From contig MCFE01000324.1 of assembly GCA_002104905.1 (NCBI GenBank), positions 30,910 through 94,909 of the forward strand: 64,000 nucleotides of DNA, written 5' to 3'. Source of the stretch: Basidiobolus meristosporus CBS 931.73. Its lineage: Eukaryota; Basidiobolomycota; Basidiobolomycetes; Basidiobolales; Basidiobolaceae. Each line of letters opens with the position of its first letter. Position 1 is the stretch's first letter. This document shows, piece after piece, positions 1 through 11,652 of this stretch. The notes under the pieces are model-generated. The model saw only the letters and a list, made by a program, of their open reading frames with translations. It made no database searches and was not told the origin of the DNA. The translations under genes were made by a program, and so were the position numbers.

Positions 1-3000
1 GCCTAGCTCCATTTCTCCCATAGGTGTTCGTACCTCCCGTTCCAACGATGGCCGACTCTCACAGGAACCAAACGTTGAAACAGACGCCTTGGATTGGGGT
101 GGTGACGTTTTGGAACGTAGAGTGGCGTATGACAACTTCACAACCATAGGTGGGGCATAGCTCTTACAGTAGTGCGATGCGACTCTAGATTACTGTTGCA
201 AGGAAGCTCATAGACCATTCTAAACAACTCTTTATAGATTGGATCCACGATTTTGCAAAGGAGCGTTCCCGCCTTAGGAAATTAAAGAAAAAGAAAGGAA
301 CCAGAGGAAAATGGTTACAAGTATCGGATGCTACTCAAGCGTGGATAATTGTCTTTGCTGTTGGTAATTGCGGTCTGTTCGCATTCCATTGATCTCCATC
401 TCACGCCTTTCTCTGTTCAGGGCTTGCTGCTGGGTTGATTGCTGCCCTTATTGATATATCTTCTGAATGGTTGAGTGATCTCCGAGAGGGATATTGCACC
501 ACTGGGTTCTATCTGAACAAGAAATTTTGTTGCTGGGAAATCGATGGTACTCATTGTTGGTTAGCTGAGCGCCTGTAATACACCACTCACCAGTTTTCAT
601 CAATGCAGATGGTGTTTCTTGTGATTATTGGCACAACTGGACCGGAAAATTCTGGGTTTCATACATCATCTACATAGTCACCGGGGTAACACTTCCCCTT
701 CTCATTTAATCGACACATCGTCTAACCCTTTTCTTTAGATCGGGTTTGCAGTAACCAGTGGTATCCTTGTCAAGCTTTATGCACCATACGCTATTTGGGA
801 CGGACTAGCTGAGGTGAAAACTATTCTTGGAGGGTTCATCATCAAAGGATTTCTAGGTGTTTGGACCTTAGTTATCAAGAGTCTTGGTTTGGTATGATCC
901 AGGCAGCGGCTGTTTTATTGAAATGTCCGATTAACAAGCTTTGCACTGTTAGATCCTTGCCGTAGCATCCGGACTGTCGCTTGGTAAAGAAGGTCCTCTG
1001 GTTCATATCACTTGCTGCTGCGGGAACGTGTTTCTTCGCCTTTTCCCTAAATACAGTCAAAATGAAGGTATAGGTAGCATGCATATACCGTCTAGCTCCG
1101 GTTTTTCTAATGGAAAATTTAGCGAAAAAAAGAGAGATTTTGTCGGCAGCTTCCGCAGGAGGAATTTCGGTTGCGTTCGGTGCACCTATCGGTGGAGTAC
1201 TTTTCAGTTTGGAGGTATGATTTCTTCCAGCCTGCTTGGCTCCAAGCATCTCACTTAGCCCAGATATTAGGAAGTGTCGTATTATTTCTCTGACTCAACA
1301 ATGTGGAGAAGTTTCTTTTGCGCGATGGTTGCTTCAGTCGTCCTCCAGGTATGGAACGCCAAGCATTGAAGTCGCACCGTTTTACCGATTCTCATATCTT
1401 CCTTAGATGGTGAACCCGTTCAGGACTGGAAAATTGGTTTTGTTCCAAGCCTCTTACAACCGCGATTGGCACGGTTTCGAAATGATCTTCTTCGTCTTCT
1501 TGGGGATTTTGGGTGGGCTGTTGGGTGCACTCATCATCCGGTTAAATCTACGCATTACACGCATTCGAAACACATCTTTTATTCGCCATTACCCTATCAC
1601 CGAAATTGTTATAGTGGCAGCGATTACTGCGCTAATAAGTTATTTGAATATCTTCATGAGAGTAGACTCTACCGAACTCATCTCCAATCTATTTCGTGAG
1701 TGTGAGGGGAACGACTACTATACACTATGTAATCATAACACCTTTGCCTCCAACGTGGGGCTACTGATCGTGGCAGCCATTCTCAAGATAGTACTCACCG
1801 TCCTAACGTTTGGTATTCAACTCCCTGCGGGTATTTTCATGCCTTCTATGGTTGTGGGGGCATGCTGTGGTAGAGCACTGGGCATTTTGGTGGAAGCATG
1901 GCAACGGTAAGAATAATACGTATGTCTCCATCGACCTTGTACTCAATTCGTTCCTTCGAAATGAACCAGATATTATCCAACATTCTGGCTTTTTGCAAGC
2001 TGCCCACCTGAAGGCTCATGCATCACTCCCGGAACGTACGCATTGGTCGGAGCAACAGCCGCGCTCGGTGGCGTTACTAGAATGACAGGTATGCATGCAC
2101 AAGCACTTGGACACCTATGAAGTCGCTAACATCCTTTCTTTAGTTTCTCTGGTCGTTATCATGTTCGAGTTGACTGGTGCACTGACATATGTGTTGCCTA
2201 TCATGATTGCAGGTATTGTGAGGGAACTTTGTGTGGGCCTACTAGCCTTCGAGCTAATCATCGCTTTTTAGTTATGCTGAGCAAATGGGTTGGTGATGCG
2301 TTCGGAAAAGGAGGGATTTACGATGGAGTCATCAAGCTTCAGGGATATCCGTTCCTGGATAATAAAGAAACCTACAATTATGACTTCATCGGGTCCCAGG
2401 TAATGACTCGGGTTGATGATCTCGTGGTGATACCTGCCAATTCCACCACCCTGGATAGTCTAGGTAATTCCTTATGATGAACTGGCCTGCAGAAGTGTCG
2501 CTTAAGTTGGAGCAAATTCTAGATGAAATCATGCAGTTTACCGACTACAAAGGGTTCCCGGTAGTGAGCTCACTGCGCGATATGATGCTGATCGGATTTA
2601 TCTCGCGTAACGAGCTTCGGTTTGCCATCGGTAAGTTTCATACGATCCACTACAAACAAGCGAATACCAAGGATCCATTCCTAACTCTACTTAAGATCAA
2701 GCCAAACGAGCAGATGGGATTTCTGGATCAAGCCCGTGCTACTTTGGTACGGCCTTGCCAGTTCTTGAGGCAACAGCGTATGTTGATCTCCGCCCGTGGA
2801 TGGATATGGTAATGTGGTGAAGATGGCTCCGTCAATGAGCAACCTATTGACATCGTTTGTGTTTAGACGCCGATCACCGCTTCGTACAAGCTTTCTATGG
2901 AGACAGTGATGGAGTTGTTCCGCAAAATGGTAAGCGGAAGAATGGTACTCGTGCTCTCCGTCGTCAGGAGTCGACTAACTGGTGTTCTCAGGGAATCCGC

Positions 3001-3153
3001 TACCTACTCTTCGTGCAAAACGGAAAGCTCCACGGGCTGCTTACGAAGAAAGACATCCTCCGGCACTTAGCCGTCGTCCACCGCATCCAACGAATGGACG
3101 GGGAAAACCGGTTTCATTCGCTAAATCTTCGACTCAACGAGTTCGACAGTTGA
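1..3153 (+). CDS. CLC-type voltage-gated chloride channel/antiporter (5' partial, multi-exon)
   Basis: Gef1-like CLC protein of Golgi/endosomal membranes, which exchanges chloride for protons or passes chloride. The gene runs in from the left edge; the first visible exon begins near base 24 after a TAG acceptor, and an intron at 150-237 joins it to the first conserved block. Membrane-domain signatures follow in order: the region after GLAAGLIA (about 421), GKEGP with the gating Glu (about 982-996), and GIFMP (about 1828). Two cytoplasmic CBS domains follow (about 2385-3100). The stop is at 3151-3153. At least ten short introns interrupt it. Oddity: the block normally reading GSGIxE before VKTIL reads W-D-G-L-A-E (about 793-810), although its flanks are well conserved. 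Family assignment is firm; individual exon edges are by eye. Confidence 0.9.
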
Positions 3154-3812
3154 CTTGGCCTGGCCCATTCCACATCCCACACCCCACGCCCCACACACAT
3201 ACACCCAACCGTACAAGTCAAACAACTGTAATATACCATCATGTCACCCCCACATAAAGAGAAGTTCGCTGAATTTTATTGACTGCAGTTAATGTGTGGT
3301 TTTTACATGGGATAGGAAGTAAAATACACGAGCGGACTCTTCGTTGGAGTCGGGTCGAGGATGTTCATGAGTCACAGAATACGCTGGTTGATAAAACTAC
3401 AAAAAAAAGCACGGAACGGGATGGGTGGAGTCACGGAGATAGGATAAGATATAGAGGGGATTTCGCTGGTGCATTAATGGATTTCAAGAAGGGGCATTAG
3501 CGTGGTGGATATATATTATGTAGGTTGGCTTTTCTAACTCTCGTCAATAGGGGGGGGGGAATGGTTTCGGTTGAATCGACTCTAGTGTGCTGTTTACATA
3601 CTCTCTACATACCCTATCACTTTCTCCTATTCCCTTGATTCAGTGTTATCCAAGAAATGGTCAAGCAACATGAGACGAGGATTATACACATTGGGATAGT
3701 TTTGTAAAGGTACAAGATTATTTACTCTGGCGATGGGGTTAGAAGATTGCCCGGGAAGGTTGCATGAGGGAGAATGTGAACCACTTACAGGATATATGTT
3801 GCTTCGAACAGG
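3154..3812. other. Convergent intergenic region
   Basis: Tail-to-tail spacer between the CLC gene and eIF4G. I see a run of G residues near 3550 and AT-rich 3' UTR-like sequence. No gene, RNA or repeat was recognised. Confidence 0.6.
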
Positions 3813-6800
3813 TTATATCTGAGTCAAGAAAGTCAAGCCCTACACAATGCCTGCCGTCAGTACCGGTCGGAATGGTGGACTATGCAATGGGTCACTTACA
3901 TTGGATTCCAAATACCCCGCCAGGCCATCCGAGTTCTGCTTACTGGCTGCCAGGAACTTCTTCAGGTCCACTTTCGATTGCTTGTACTCGGTTGCCAACT
4001 GCGCTTCGCCCTGCACAAGAACGTAAGGTTCAGCTTTCCCGAATGGGAACTCACTTGCACAGACCGGGACTTACCTGCTCATCTCTTCTTCGCTTGAGGA
4101 AAGACGCCACGACCTTGGACGCGGGCGGGTTCAGAGCCGACGACTTTGTCAACGGCTCCAGCACGCGTGGTAGATCGGCCAGCTCGATTCGGGCCCCCTC
4201 CATCATGATCCCCATGTACTCGAAGGCCTGTGGGACGTCTATCGAGATGTCCTCCAGTTCGGATGCGACCGCGACGACGCTATCCACGAAGGCATTCTTT
4301 TCGATGATGTGCTCGGTGGCCAAGGTGTTGAGGAGGTTACTGGTTTGCTTGACTTGGTCCGGCTTCTTGTCAAACGCCTCGAAGAAGAACTCGGTCACTA
4401 CGTGCTCATGGTATTCGGGACCACCGAGCTCCTGTATACACAGTTTCACCTCGTTCACGTCGCGGACCGAGAAATACTCCTCGATCATGGCCTTGATCTT
4501 AGCGTGGGCTTCATCCTTGCTCAGTTTGCCCTTTGCCGTCGGGGCGGAGTTGGCGAGGTTTCTCTCGGGGGTGGTAGGTTCCTTGGTCGAGTCGTCGGCC
4601 TTCTTGGATCTTTCCGAGGACATCAATGCGCTAAACATGTTCTTGCTGTTGCTGTGGTTCTTAGGCTTGGCATCATCCTTTCCCTTTGTGTCCGCACTCT
4701 TCCAGCCTTTAGAGCCTCCCCCGAGCACGCCAAATACGCCGCCACCTGGCCCGAGGCTGACCTGAGCCCCTGTCTTGCTACGTGTGAAGTTCCCGAAGCC
4801 AGAAAGATCCACCTTGCGAGAGGTGTTGCTGGCGGTGTTTCCAACTGTGTTCCAGCCGTCATGGGACATACCGCCAGAGCGTCGGTCTCTGCGTTCCGAG
4901 CCGGTACGAGAGAGATGATGGTGGTTCGGTCCATAGCCTCTGCCCCCGGAGCTAGTCGTTTTCCTCAGCATCTCCGCAGTCTCCTCCTTCTCCTTCTGTG
5001 CATCCTCGTGGATCTGAGAGATGGTCTTGGGGCCAGCGGCTTCCCTTCGAGGCACCCAGTTGTGAGCACGTAGCTCGATGATGTCGAGGAGCATGAAGCG
5101 GATGCGGCTGCTTAATTTACGGTTCACCGACATCTCCTTCACTCGGGCGAAGTAGGTGTCCATGTAAGCCTTCGCTTCTTTACGATCCAGCTGCTTTCCG
5201 ACGGTGGTCATCAGTTTGCACAGACTTTCCGTCTCTTCCTCCTCAGGAGATTGGACGTTGCTGAGCAAGCGTTTGATGCATTCGTGCATGATTCGCTCGG
5301 TCAACATCCCCAACTTGAACAGCTCCCCGATGAACATAATCAGGCCCAAGCCACGACGCTTGGCCTTTGCCGCTATGTAGTACTCATCACTGAGCAATGC
5401 ATCGGCGCCTTCGGCGGCGGGATCCAGGGGTGAGTTGACCTTCCAGCCTTTCTCGAACTCCTCCTGGCATCTGCTCAGCAGATATTTGCGGAACAGGGAG
5501 CCGCCGATGATGTACTTGCCGTCCTTGTTCTTGACGTTCTCGTCCTTGACCTCCGGACTGAGCTTGTCCATCATTCTCCGGCAGAGCGAGGCGTAAATGG
5601 ATACGAAGTTCGGCTCGTCGGTGGCCTTCTCGAACGTGATCTGGATCACGGTCTGGAGGGATTTCCCGTCGTTCTCCTGGGCGGAAAGGTTTCCGTACTC
5701 CGTAATCTTCTCGCTGATCGAGTCGAACTTCTCCAGGGTCAGCTTGTTGAGGAGTGACTTGACCTTGCGCACTATATCCTCGCTCCTGATCTCATCCTCG
5801 TGGTTGCTGGTCGGCTTTAAGGAGACGGGGACCCATCGGTTTTCGGAATGGTCCAGCGGGGCCACTTCGTCCAACGGAATGGTGGGCCCGCCGATTTGTG
5901 GTCGGTCATGCTTACGCTTGTCCCCACGACCAGAGCGAGAGCCACGGTTATCTCCTCGGGGACCCATGTTAAGGTGCATGCCCTGGTTTGATCCAATATT
6001 CAGGCCCATCCCCATAGGCATTGATGGCATGCCGCCACTCGCCGTTCTTGGACCCAACCCGCGGCCGAAGCCACCCATGCCATTCCGGTGCATATTCGGC
6101 CCTGGGAATCGCTCCTCGTTGTTGCGGGGTGTGTGCTTGAATGCCCCCATGTCATTGGGAAAGGCATTCGGTCCTTTAAAGCTTCCGCGGCCGGCACCCC
6201 CAGGTCTACGGCCCATACTGCTAGGCCTCCTCTCGGCACTCTCCTCGATTCCGAGGGATTCCAGGCTTGGCATGCTGGCCGGTTTCTCCCTGCACACCTC
6301 TGAGAACTGCAGCAAAAACGAGCGGTCGTACCGTAGTTTTCCCTCGGTGACCGAGGCGGGGCCTTGAATGTTGGGAGGATAAGGCACATGATTCAATTGG
6401 TCGTGGTTAAGAATGCTTGGTGTGGTCGGGTTGGCGTCGGGTTTGACCGAGTCTTCGCATTGCTCTTCCACATCCTCGTCAGCTTCGCTCTCACTGAGTG
6501 TCGCCTCACTGTTATCGATGGCTGTGGCATCGTCGACCGTCTTCTTGGCATCGTCGGTGGTCTTGAGAGCATCGTCTACCTCAGGCTCCGCGCTTACAGG
6601 TTCTACGGGTGCTTTCTCGGCTTCGACCAGTAGCTCTGATGCTTGCTCTGTAGAGCTAGCCTCAGCTGCCTTGGATTCTACGAGAGCTACATTACTGTGA
6701 GAGGGTTCGGCCAGCAGGCTGCCGGCTGCAGGGAGCTTGTCACTATCTACTGCTGGATGCTCTTCTGAGATTGCATCTACGGTTGCTTGGGCGTCATTAT

Positions 6801-8761
6801 TCTTGTGGGTCTCTTCGGAGACCTCGGGATGAGCCTGCAATACAGGAAGAATTTCAACTGCATCAGACTTGATCTCCTCCGACTTAGCACCAGTCACCCC
6901 AGATGGGAGAGTCTCTTCTGTCGCCGAATGGTGGCTCTCATCCTTCGCCGGCTCCGGAGCCACCTCGGCCTTGACAATCGGCACTGGGGCCTCTTTCTTG
7001 ATCTCCAACTCCTGGACGACACTCTTGACGTCCACCTTTTTATCGGGCTCCTCGTGGTGTTGCAGTTTGGTGGCAGGGTTGACGATTGGTATGGCCTTGG
7101 AGATCTTCTTCTGGGGCACGCTAAAGAACTCCGCATCGGAGTCTAGCGACTTGGGATCCCTATCCTTCTTCTCCGCCTGGCTTGCCGCAGCGGCGAGGGC
7201 CTCAGTGGATGAGGATTTCTTGGAAATGTCCACCACACCACCCGTCTCGGGATTCACAATCTTGATCGCCTTGCTCTGCTTCGGCTGCGGTGTCACGAAC
7301 CCACCGGAGCCGGAGGGCATCCGCTGCTGAGGAATCCCACCCGGCATGTGAGGAACCACCCCGTAAGGCATCTGGTACACTGGCCTATAGTACGCCTGCT
7401 GCGTCGAAGGATCGAACTGCGGGGGGTAGCTAGCATACTGGTACGGGTACTAAAAATACGAGAATCATCAATGTTTGCTTTCGGGGGGAAGTCTACAAGA
7501 TACATACATATGGCGCACCCCACGCTTGCACTGGAGTACCCGGAGGGATCGCTACCGACATGGGCGACATGCTTGGGGACAAGGTAACGTGTGGGATAGG
7601 TGGGGTGAGTGGGATTTGGGCCGGGCTGAGGCCTGGCTTTTCTCTACCTCTCTGCTGGGGTGACGTAAACTGGCCGTGAACGGCAGGGCCATTGGCGAGG
7701 ATGGGGGAAGCCATAGTCATAGAGATAGGAGACTGTGGGTATGGCGGCCGGATATGTGTTTGTAGTGGTGAGGGATGAGGCTGATGCATTTGTAAAGGGG
7801 ATTGCGGGTGAAAATGATGAGACGGTTGGTGTGCAGGTGGTGCGTGGTGTACAGTTGGGGAGGGGATACTTGGCGGTCTTGGCGAAGGTTGGGGCGTCCG
7901 ATGAGTAGGCTGGGCCTCCGGGTATCCATTCGGATGAGCAGTGTGGGGTTTCGACTTGGAGCCATCAGAAGCTGATGGGCCTCTGTAGTTCGGATTAGTA
8001 CTGCTTTTCGAATGGTAGCCGCCGTAAGATTTATTGGAGTTATCCTGGAGCCGGTTGTGGAGCTGAGGAGAGTGTGAACCGCCCCTAGAGCCATTTTGAT
8101 ATCTCGAACTGCCGCCTCCCACCGGCCGAACGGGTGTAGGGGGCCTTGGTGAGGATTTCAGAGGGAAGGACTGGGAAAGTTTTAGTGGTGGGGAGACATC
8201 ATCTAAACGACTTTGCCTTTTACTCACCGCGGCCTCTTTAGAGATCACGACTGGGGAAGTTGGATTTTTGCTGAAAGGTGGCTCGGTATTTAGCGAGCTC
8301 TGGCCCAAAGTTCCGAATTGAATCCCAGGCGCTGCAAAAATACCAGGGTAAGATGGTTGAAAAGTGGCCCGTGGGGAAGTGACTTGGTTACCTGTGGTGT
8401 TCGGGTTGGGCTGAGAGGGAGTGTCGGCCGATTTAGAAAAAGGTTTTTTCCCCCAAGCATTATTACTTGAGGTCAGATGTGAAGGGTTCCGTGGGCCGGA
8501 TCTAATAGGTGGATAGCAGTTAAGGAGAGCAAGTGGGACAAGTCAGCAATGGGCTGTTCAAAGCAAGTAAGGATACGAGTAATGTGGTGTCTTTCCCGAG
8601 GTGGAGGGAGCCCCATTTGTGTTTTTGTGTTGTGTGGATGGAATGGTTGATACTGGCTCAGAAGCGGTGGATTTCGATTGAGTGGACGGTTGCTGTCTAG
8701 TGGTTTGGGCATATGAGATAGGCGGTGCACCGTTACTAAAATGATTGGACTTGCGGTTCAT
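3813..8761 (-). CDS. TIF4631: Translation initiation factor eIF4G (multi-exon)
   Basis: Scaffold of the cap-binding complex eIF4F, bridging eIF4E, eIF4A and poly(A)-binding protein in the cytoplasm. I start it at the ATG at 8761, followed by an N-terminal block with ISYAQ. The first intron (8576-8502) has U12-type signals. Exons then continue through a long Pro/Gln/Ser-rich region to a junction near 7450. The main exon (about 7450-4083) contains the eIF4E-binding motif YDRSFLL (about 6330), a MIF4G domain (about 5790-5050) and an MA3 domain (about 4530-4110). Two small 3' exons complete the C-terminus; the last encodes GLTFLTQI and ends at 3813. The + strand frames over this gene are shadows. 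The protein is full length for a fungal eIF4G; the N-terminal exon structure is less certain than the rest. Confidence 0.92.
8502..8576 (-). other. U12-type (GT-AG) intron in eIF4G
   Basis: This 75-nt intron opens with GTATCCTTA (the U12 5' splice site consensus is RTATCCTTT). It carries CTCCTTAAC, a near-perfect U12 branch-site match, with the branch A about 18 nt before the terminal AG. Splicing joins codon TC|A in frame, between ...KTPHY and SGPRNP. It lacks the GTAAGT-like donor of neighbouring U2 introns. Confidence 0.85.
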
Positions 8762-9284
8762 AACTAATGATGCTTGAGGACGCAAACCGTTAAGGTTTAA
8801 AGGCTTGAAACAATGGGTAGGCCAGGGTTTGATGGAGTGCACGTTTAGTTGCCAGCAGTCAGGGGGTATATTGAGGTCAGATTCAATTGAAATCAATTAA
8901 ATCCAGAGAAATGCTATCCTGCTATAATGTGAGCTGGATGAAATCCCGATAAATCTTTCAGGAACCCGATAGTTTTATAGGAGTGACGGGAGCAAGTCAT
9001 CGCTTGTTGAAATCAACGTTTATTGTCCGCAAATGCACTACTCTGACTACACAAATCAATCACGAATATCAAAACAAATGGCCAATCAAACCCATCACCA
9101 ACACTGTGGAAACAAGGAGAAGAACAGAGGGAACGTTGTTGACAAGAAGTGCAAAGCAAAGCATCGTGTGACGGCCTAGTTGTAAGGTGACGCAAGCGCC
9201 CAATCACAGTCAGCCATGAGTTTTGTACTTCGATTCATTCATTCATAAATTGGATTATATTTTGATTTGGCTGTATAACCTACT
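8762..9284. other. Intergenic: eIF4G 5' side / VMA13 3' side
   Basis: Holds the eIF4G leader and promoter and the 3' flank of the V-ATPase gene. An open frame upstream of the chosen eIF4G ATG (to 8896) could be leader or an N-terminal extension. Nothing else was recognised. Confidence 0.5.
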
Positions 9285-11114
9285 CTAGGCCCAGGCATGA
9301 ACCATCAGCTTTTGGACTGCAAGCAAAGCCTGATATCTAACATCGGAGCTTTCGTGAGCCATAAGCTCCATGATGCGTTGCTTGGCCCCAATGTCCTGTA
9401 CGACTTTCTTGCCATTCGCGAAGTGCTTGACGTACTGGCCAACATCGTGAGCGCCGACTGCAAGCACCAGTGGATCATTGGATGTGGCGAGAAGTCGACT
9501 TAGACGCCTGCAATCAACGTTAGACAACTCAATAAGCTAAACAGCTCGGCTCATGCGCTTACTTCAATAGCTCATAATCGTTCTCGTTGAGACGGCTGCT
9601 GTTTTGTGCCCAGAACTGCTCCGATTGATGGGCTGGCGACCATGACAGTTTTCCTGATTCCAGCTCGCTGACATATTCATCAAAAGTGCTGGAAATTCGA
9701 TGTTTAGCGACTGCTCTCCAAAGAACAGGCTTATGCGCTTACGTTAGGCTCTGGAAATTCTCCTCCAGCTCTGCTCTGATATATTCCAAGTCGTCAATAA
9801 TATCAGGATCTGACCACTTTCTGGTGGCAAGGTTCTTGGTGAAATTCAAGATCTTGTGAACCAGGAGAGCAGCCATATTTTCTTCGGGTGCCTTCTCTAA
9901 CAGATTCTGTCAAGTGTCTGTTAGCGCATGGTCGGAAAGAAAGAGGCAGCATGAGCTTACTCTATAAGTGGCAAAGACAACTCGGATCACCTTCTCCTTG
10001 ACAGAGGCTTTGGCCACATTGAGGAAGGCAGGAATGACGTCATATTTCCTTTGGAGAGGACGTCAGTTGTATATTCGACTGCTTAACATCATCACACTTA
10101 CGCATTGACCTCCTCAGCAATATGCTTCTCGAAGGTTAGAAGCCAGAAGCAGAAGATGATCTGGTATTGCATTTGAGAGTTACTGCCGCTTCGTTCAAGC
10201 AAATCTGCCAATCTATTGGCAATGCTTAGCTGCCGCACTGGATTAGGAAGCCGAGGATTACACTTACGAAGAGACCCCGTTACGGGTTTCATAGAATTGA
10301 ACCCTGTAGTTGGAAACACGCAAGAGTGACTCTAGATTCTGCACGGCAATATCGGCTACGTTGGCGTTTTTGCTTTGAAGTTGAGCGGCGATCCATTGGA
10401 AAAAGTCCTTGAGGTCAACCCCAGCAGGCTTCTTCGCAGTACTTCAGAGTTGGAGCACGGTTAGCGCATTTCTGCATAGGGATGATTCTGCTACTTACGA
10501 AAGGAGCGTTGTCAAAATTTTACTTGATTTTAGAGCAAGAAAATCATCATCCTTAGTGAGGCATCTAGAGAAATATTCCATTGTCACTATATAGATTTCC
10601 TGTTGCACTACATCTGCACTTACTTTAGCAACGGGGCATAAGGCAGCTTTGCATTCCCAACTGAGGTCTCATGGAAAAAGGCTGCATTGGTGTCTTTACC
10701 TTCCAGAATATCATCCATGAGTACCAACAGCCGTTGAAGGGTATCTGTGCGAGTGAGTTTATCGGTGAGATTGACCAAAGCTTGGGCCAACACTGCCCCT
10801 TCCTCCTTGTAAACATTCAGTTGTGTCAGTGGCTCATACACAAACCATTTTCGAGCAGTTATTCCCTGTACCTGAGAAACCTCTTGAAGCTTTACACCAG
10901 ACTTATCATAGATACTCAGTATACGTAGTTCTTCCTCGCTGATGAGTCCGAGCCCGCGGCATTCCTACAGGTGAGCAGTCAGTGAGGTGGGATAGTTGAC
11001 TATTTATTGCTAAGAGCAACTTGCCTCCCACAAGACTGGCTTTTGGCGGGCAGCAGAGGTGAGCTCCTCTAAATGAGGGTTTGAGACTAGTGAAGTAGGG
11101 AATATCTCGGCCAT
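9285..11114 (-). CDS. VMA13: V-type ATPase subunit H (Vma13), multi-exon
   Basis: Regulatory subunit H of the V1 sector, needed to activate the vacuolar proton pump and to silence free V1. The start is ATG at 11114 (MAEIFPTSLVSNPHLEEL). The exon around 10842-10620 matches the conserved N-terminal helical-repeat region, including KWFVYEPLTQLNVYKEEGA. The last exon (from about 9503) holds the C-terminal block LLATSNDPLVLAVGAHDVGQ, typical of the family, and ends at 9285. Roughly eight short introns interrupt it. The product is expected to be armadillo/HEAT-like, soluble and cytosolic, bound to the vacuole. The start is supported by a clean first exon with an in-frame splice. Confidence 0.9.
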
Positions 11115-11652
11115 AGCTAGGAAAAAGAGTTCAGTTTAATGGAGGTACCAAGCGTTTATGAGGAACGCCTTAATGTGAAGACAGCTGAGACTGGGAAATC
11201 CCACCCTGTCGATTTAAACTTGTCAAGCCTGGAACTTCAATGGATACTCCTCGGATTTCAACAGAAATCGCCCATTTTAGATTTGTATCTCACCGTAATT
11301 ATCCACTCCATTATGGCAACCAATGAGCAGTTGTCCTTGAAAGTTTATTTCACAGGTTTGAAGGTGGCGTTTCAATCTTTCTTAAACTAATGTACCAATC
11401 AGACCTACATAAATTAATTGCAGAATTTCTGCTGACGGGGGTATTGATCTTTACCACAGTGCTACTATATTGGGAAGAGGTAACAGCTGTATTCACAAAT
11501 GTTACTGATCAACGAGTTTATTCGAAAGCTGTTGTTTAGACAGTCTAGTCTGAATGGGTTGAATTGGCTGGATTTGGGGCAAAACGGCTTGTTCAAAGGT
11601 GTGACCTGCAGCACCATACGAACAGAGCATTCGCCAACACGGAACGCTTCGT
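11115..11652. other. Intergenic region between VMA13 and the flippase gene
   Basis: VMA13 promoter side and 3' flank of the P4-ATPase gene. An 83-codon + strand frame (11139-11390) has no recognisable family, signal or splice context, and I do not call it a gene. Confidence 0.5.

Noticed and set aside
3764-4765. 333-codon + strand frame
   Set aside because: Antisense shadow of the conserved eIF4G MA3/linker region.
11139-11390. 83-codon + frame upstream of VMA13
   Set aside because: No recognisable domain, signal or splice context; lies in promoter-like sequence.
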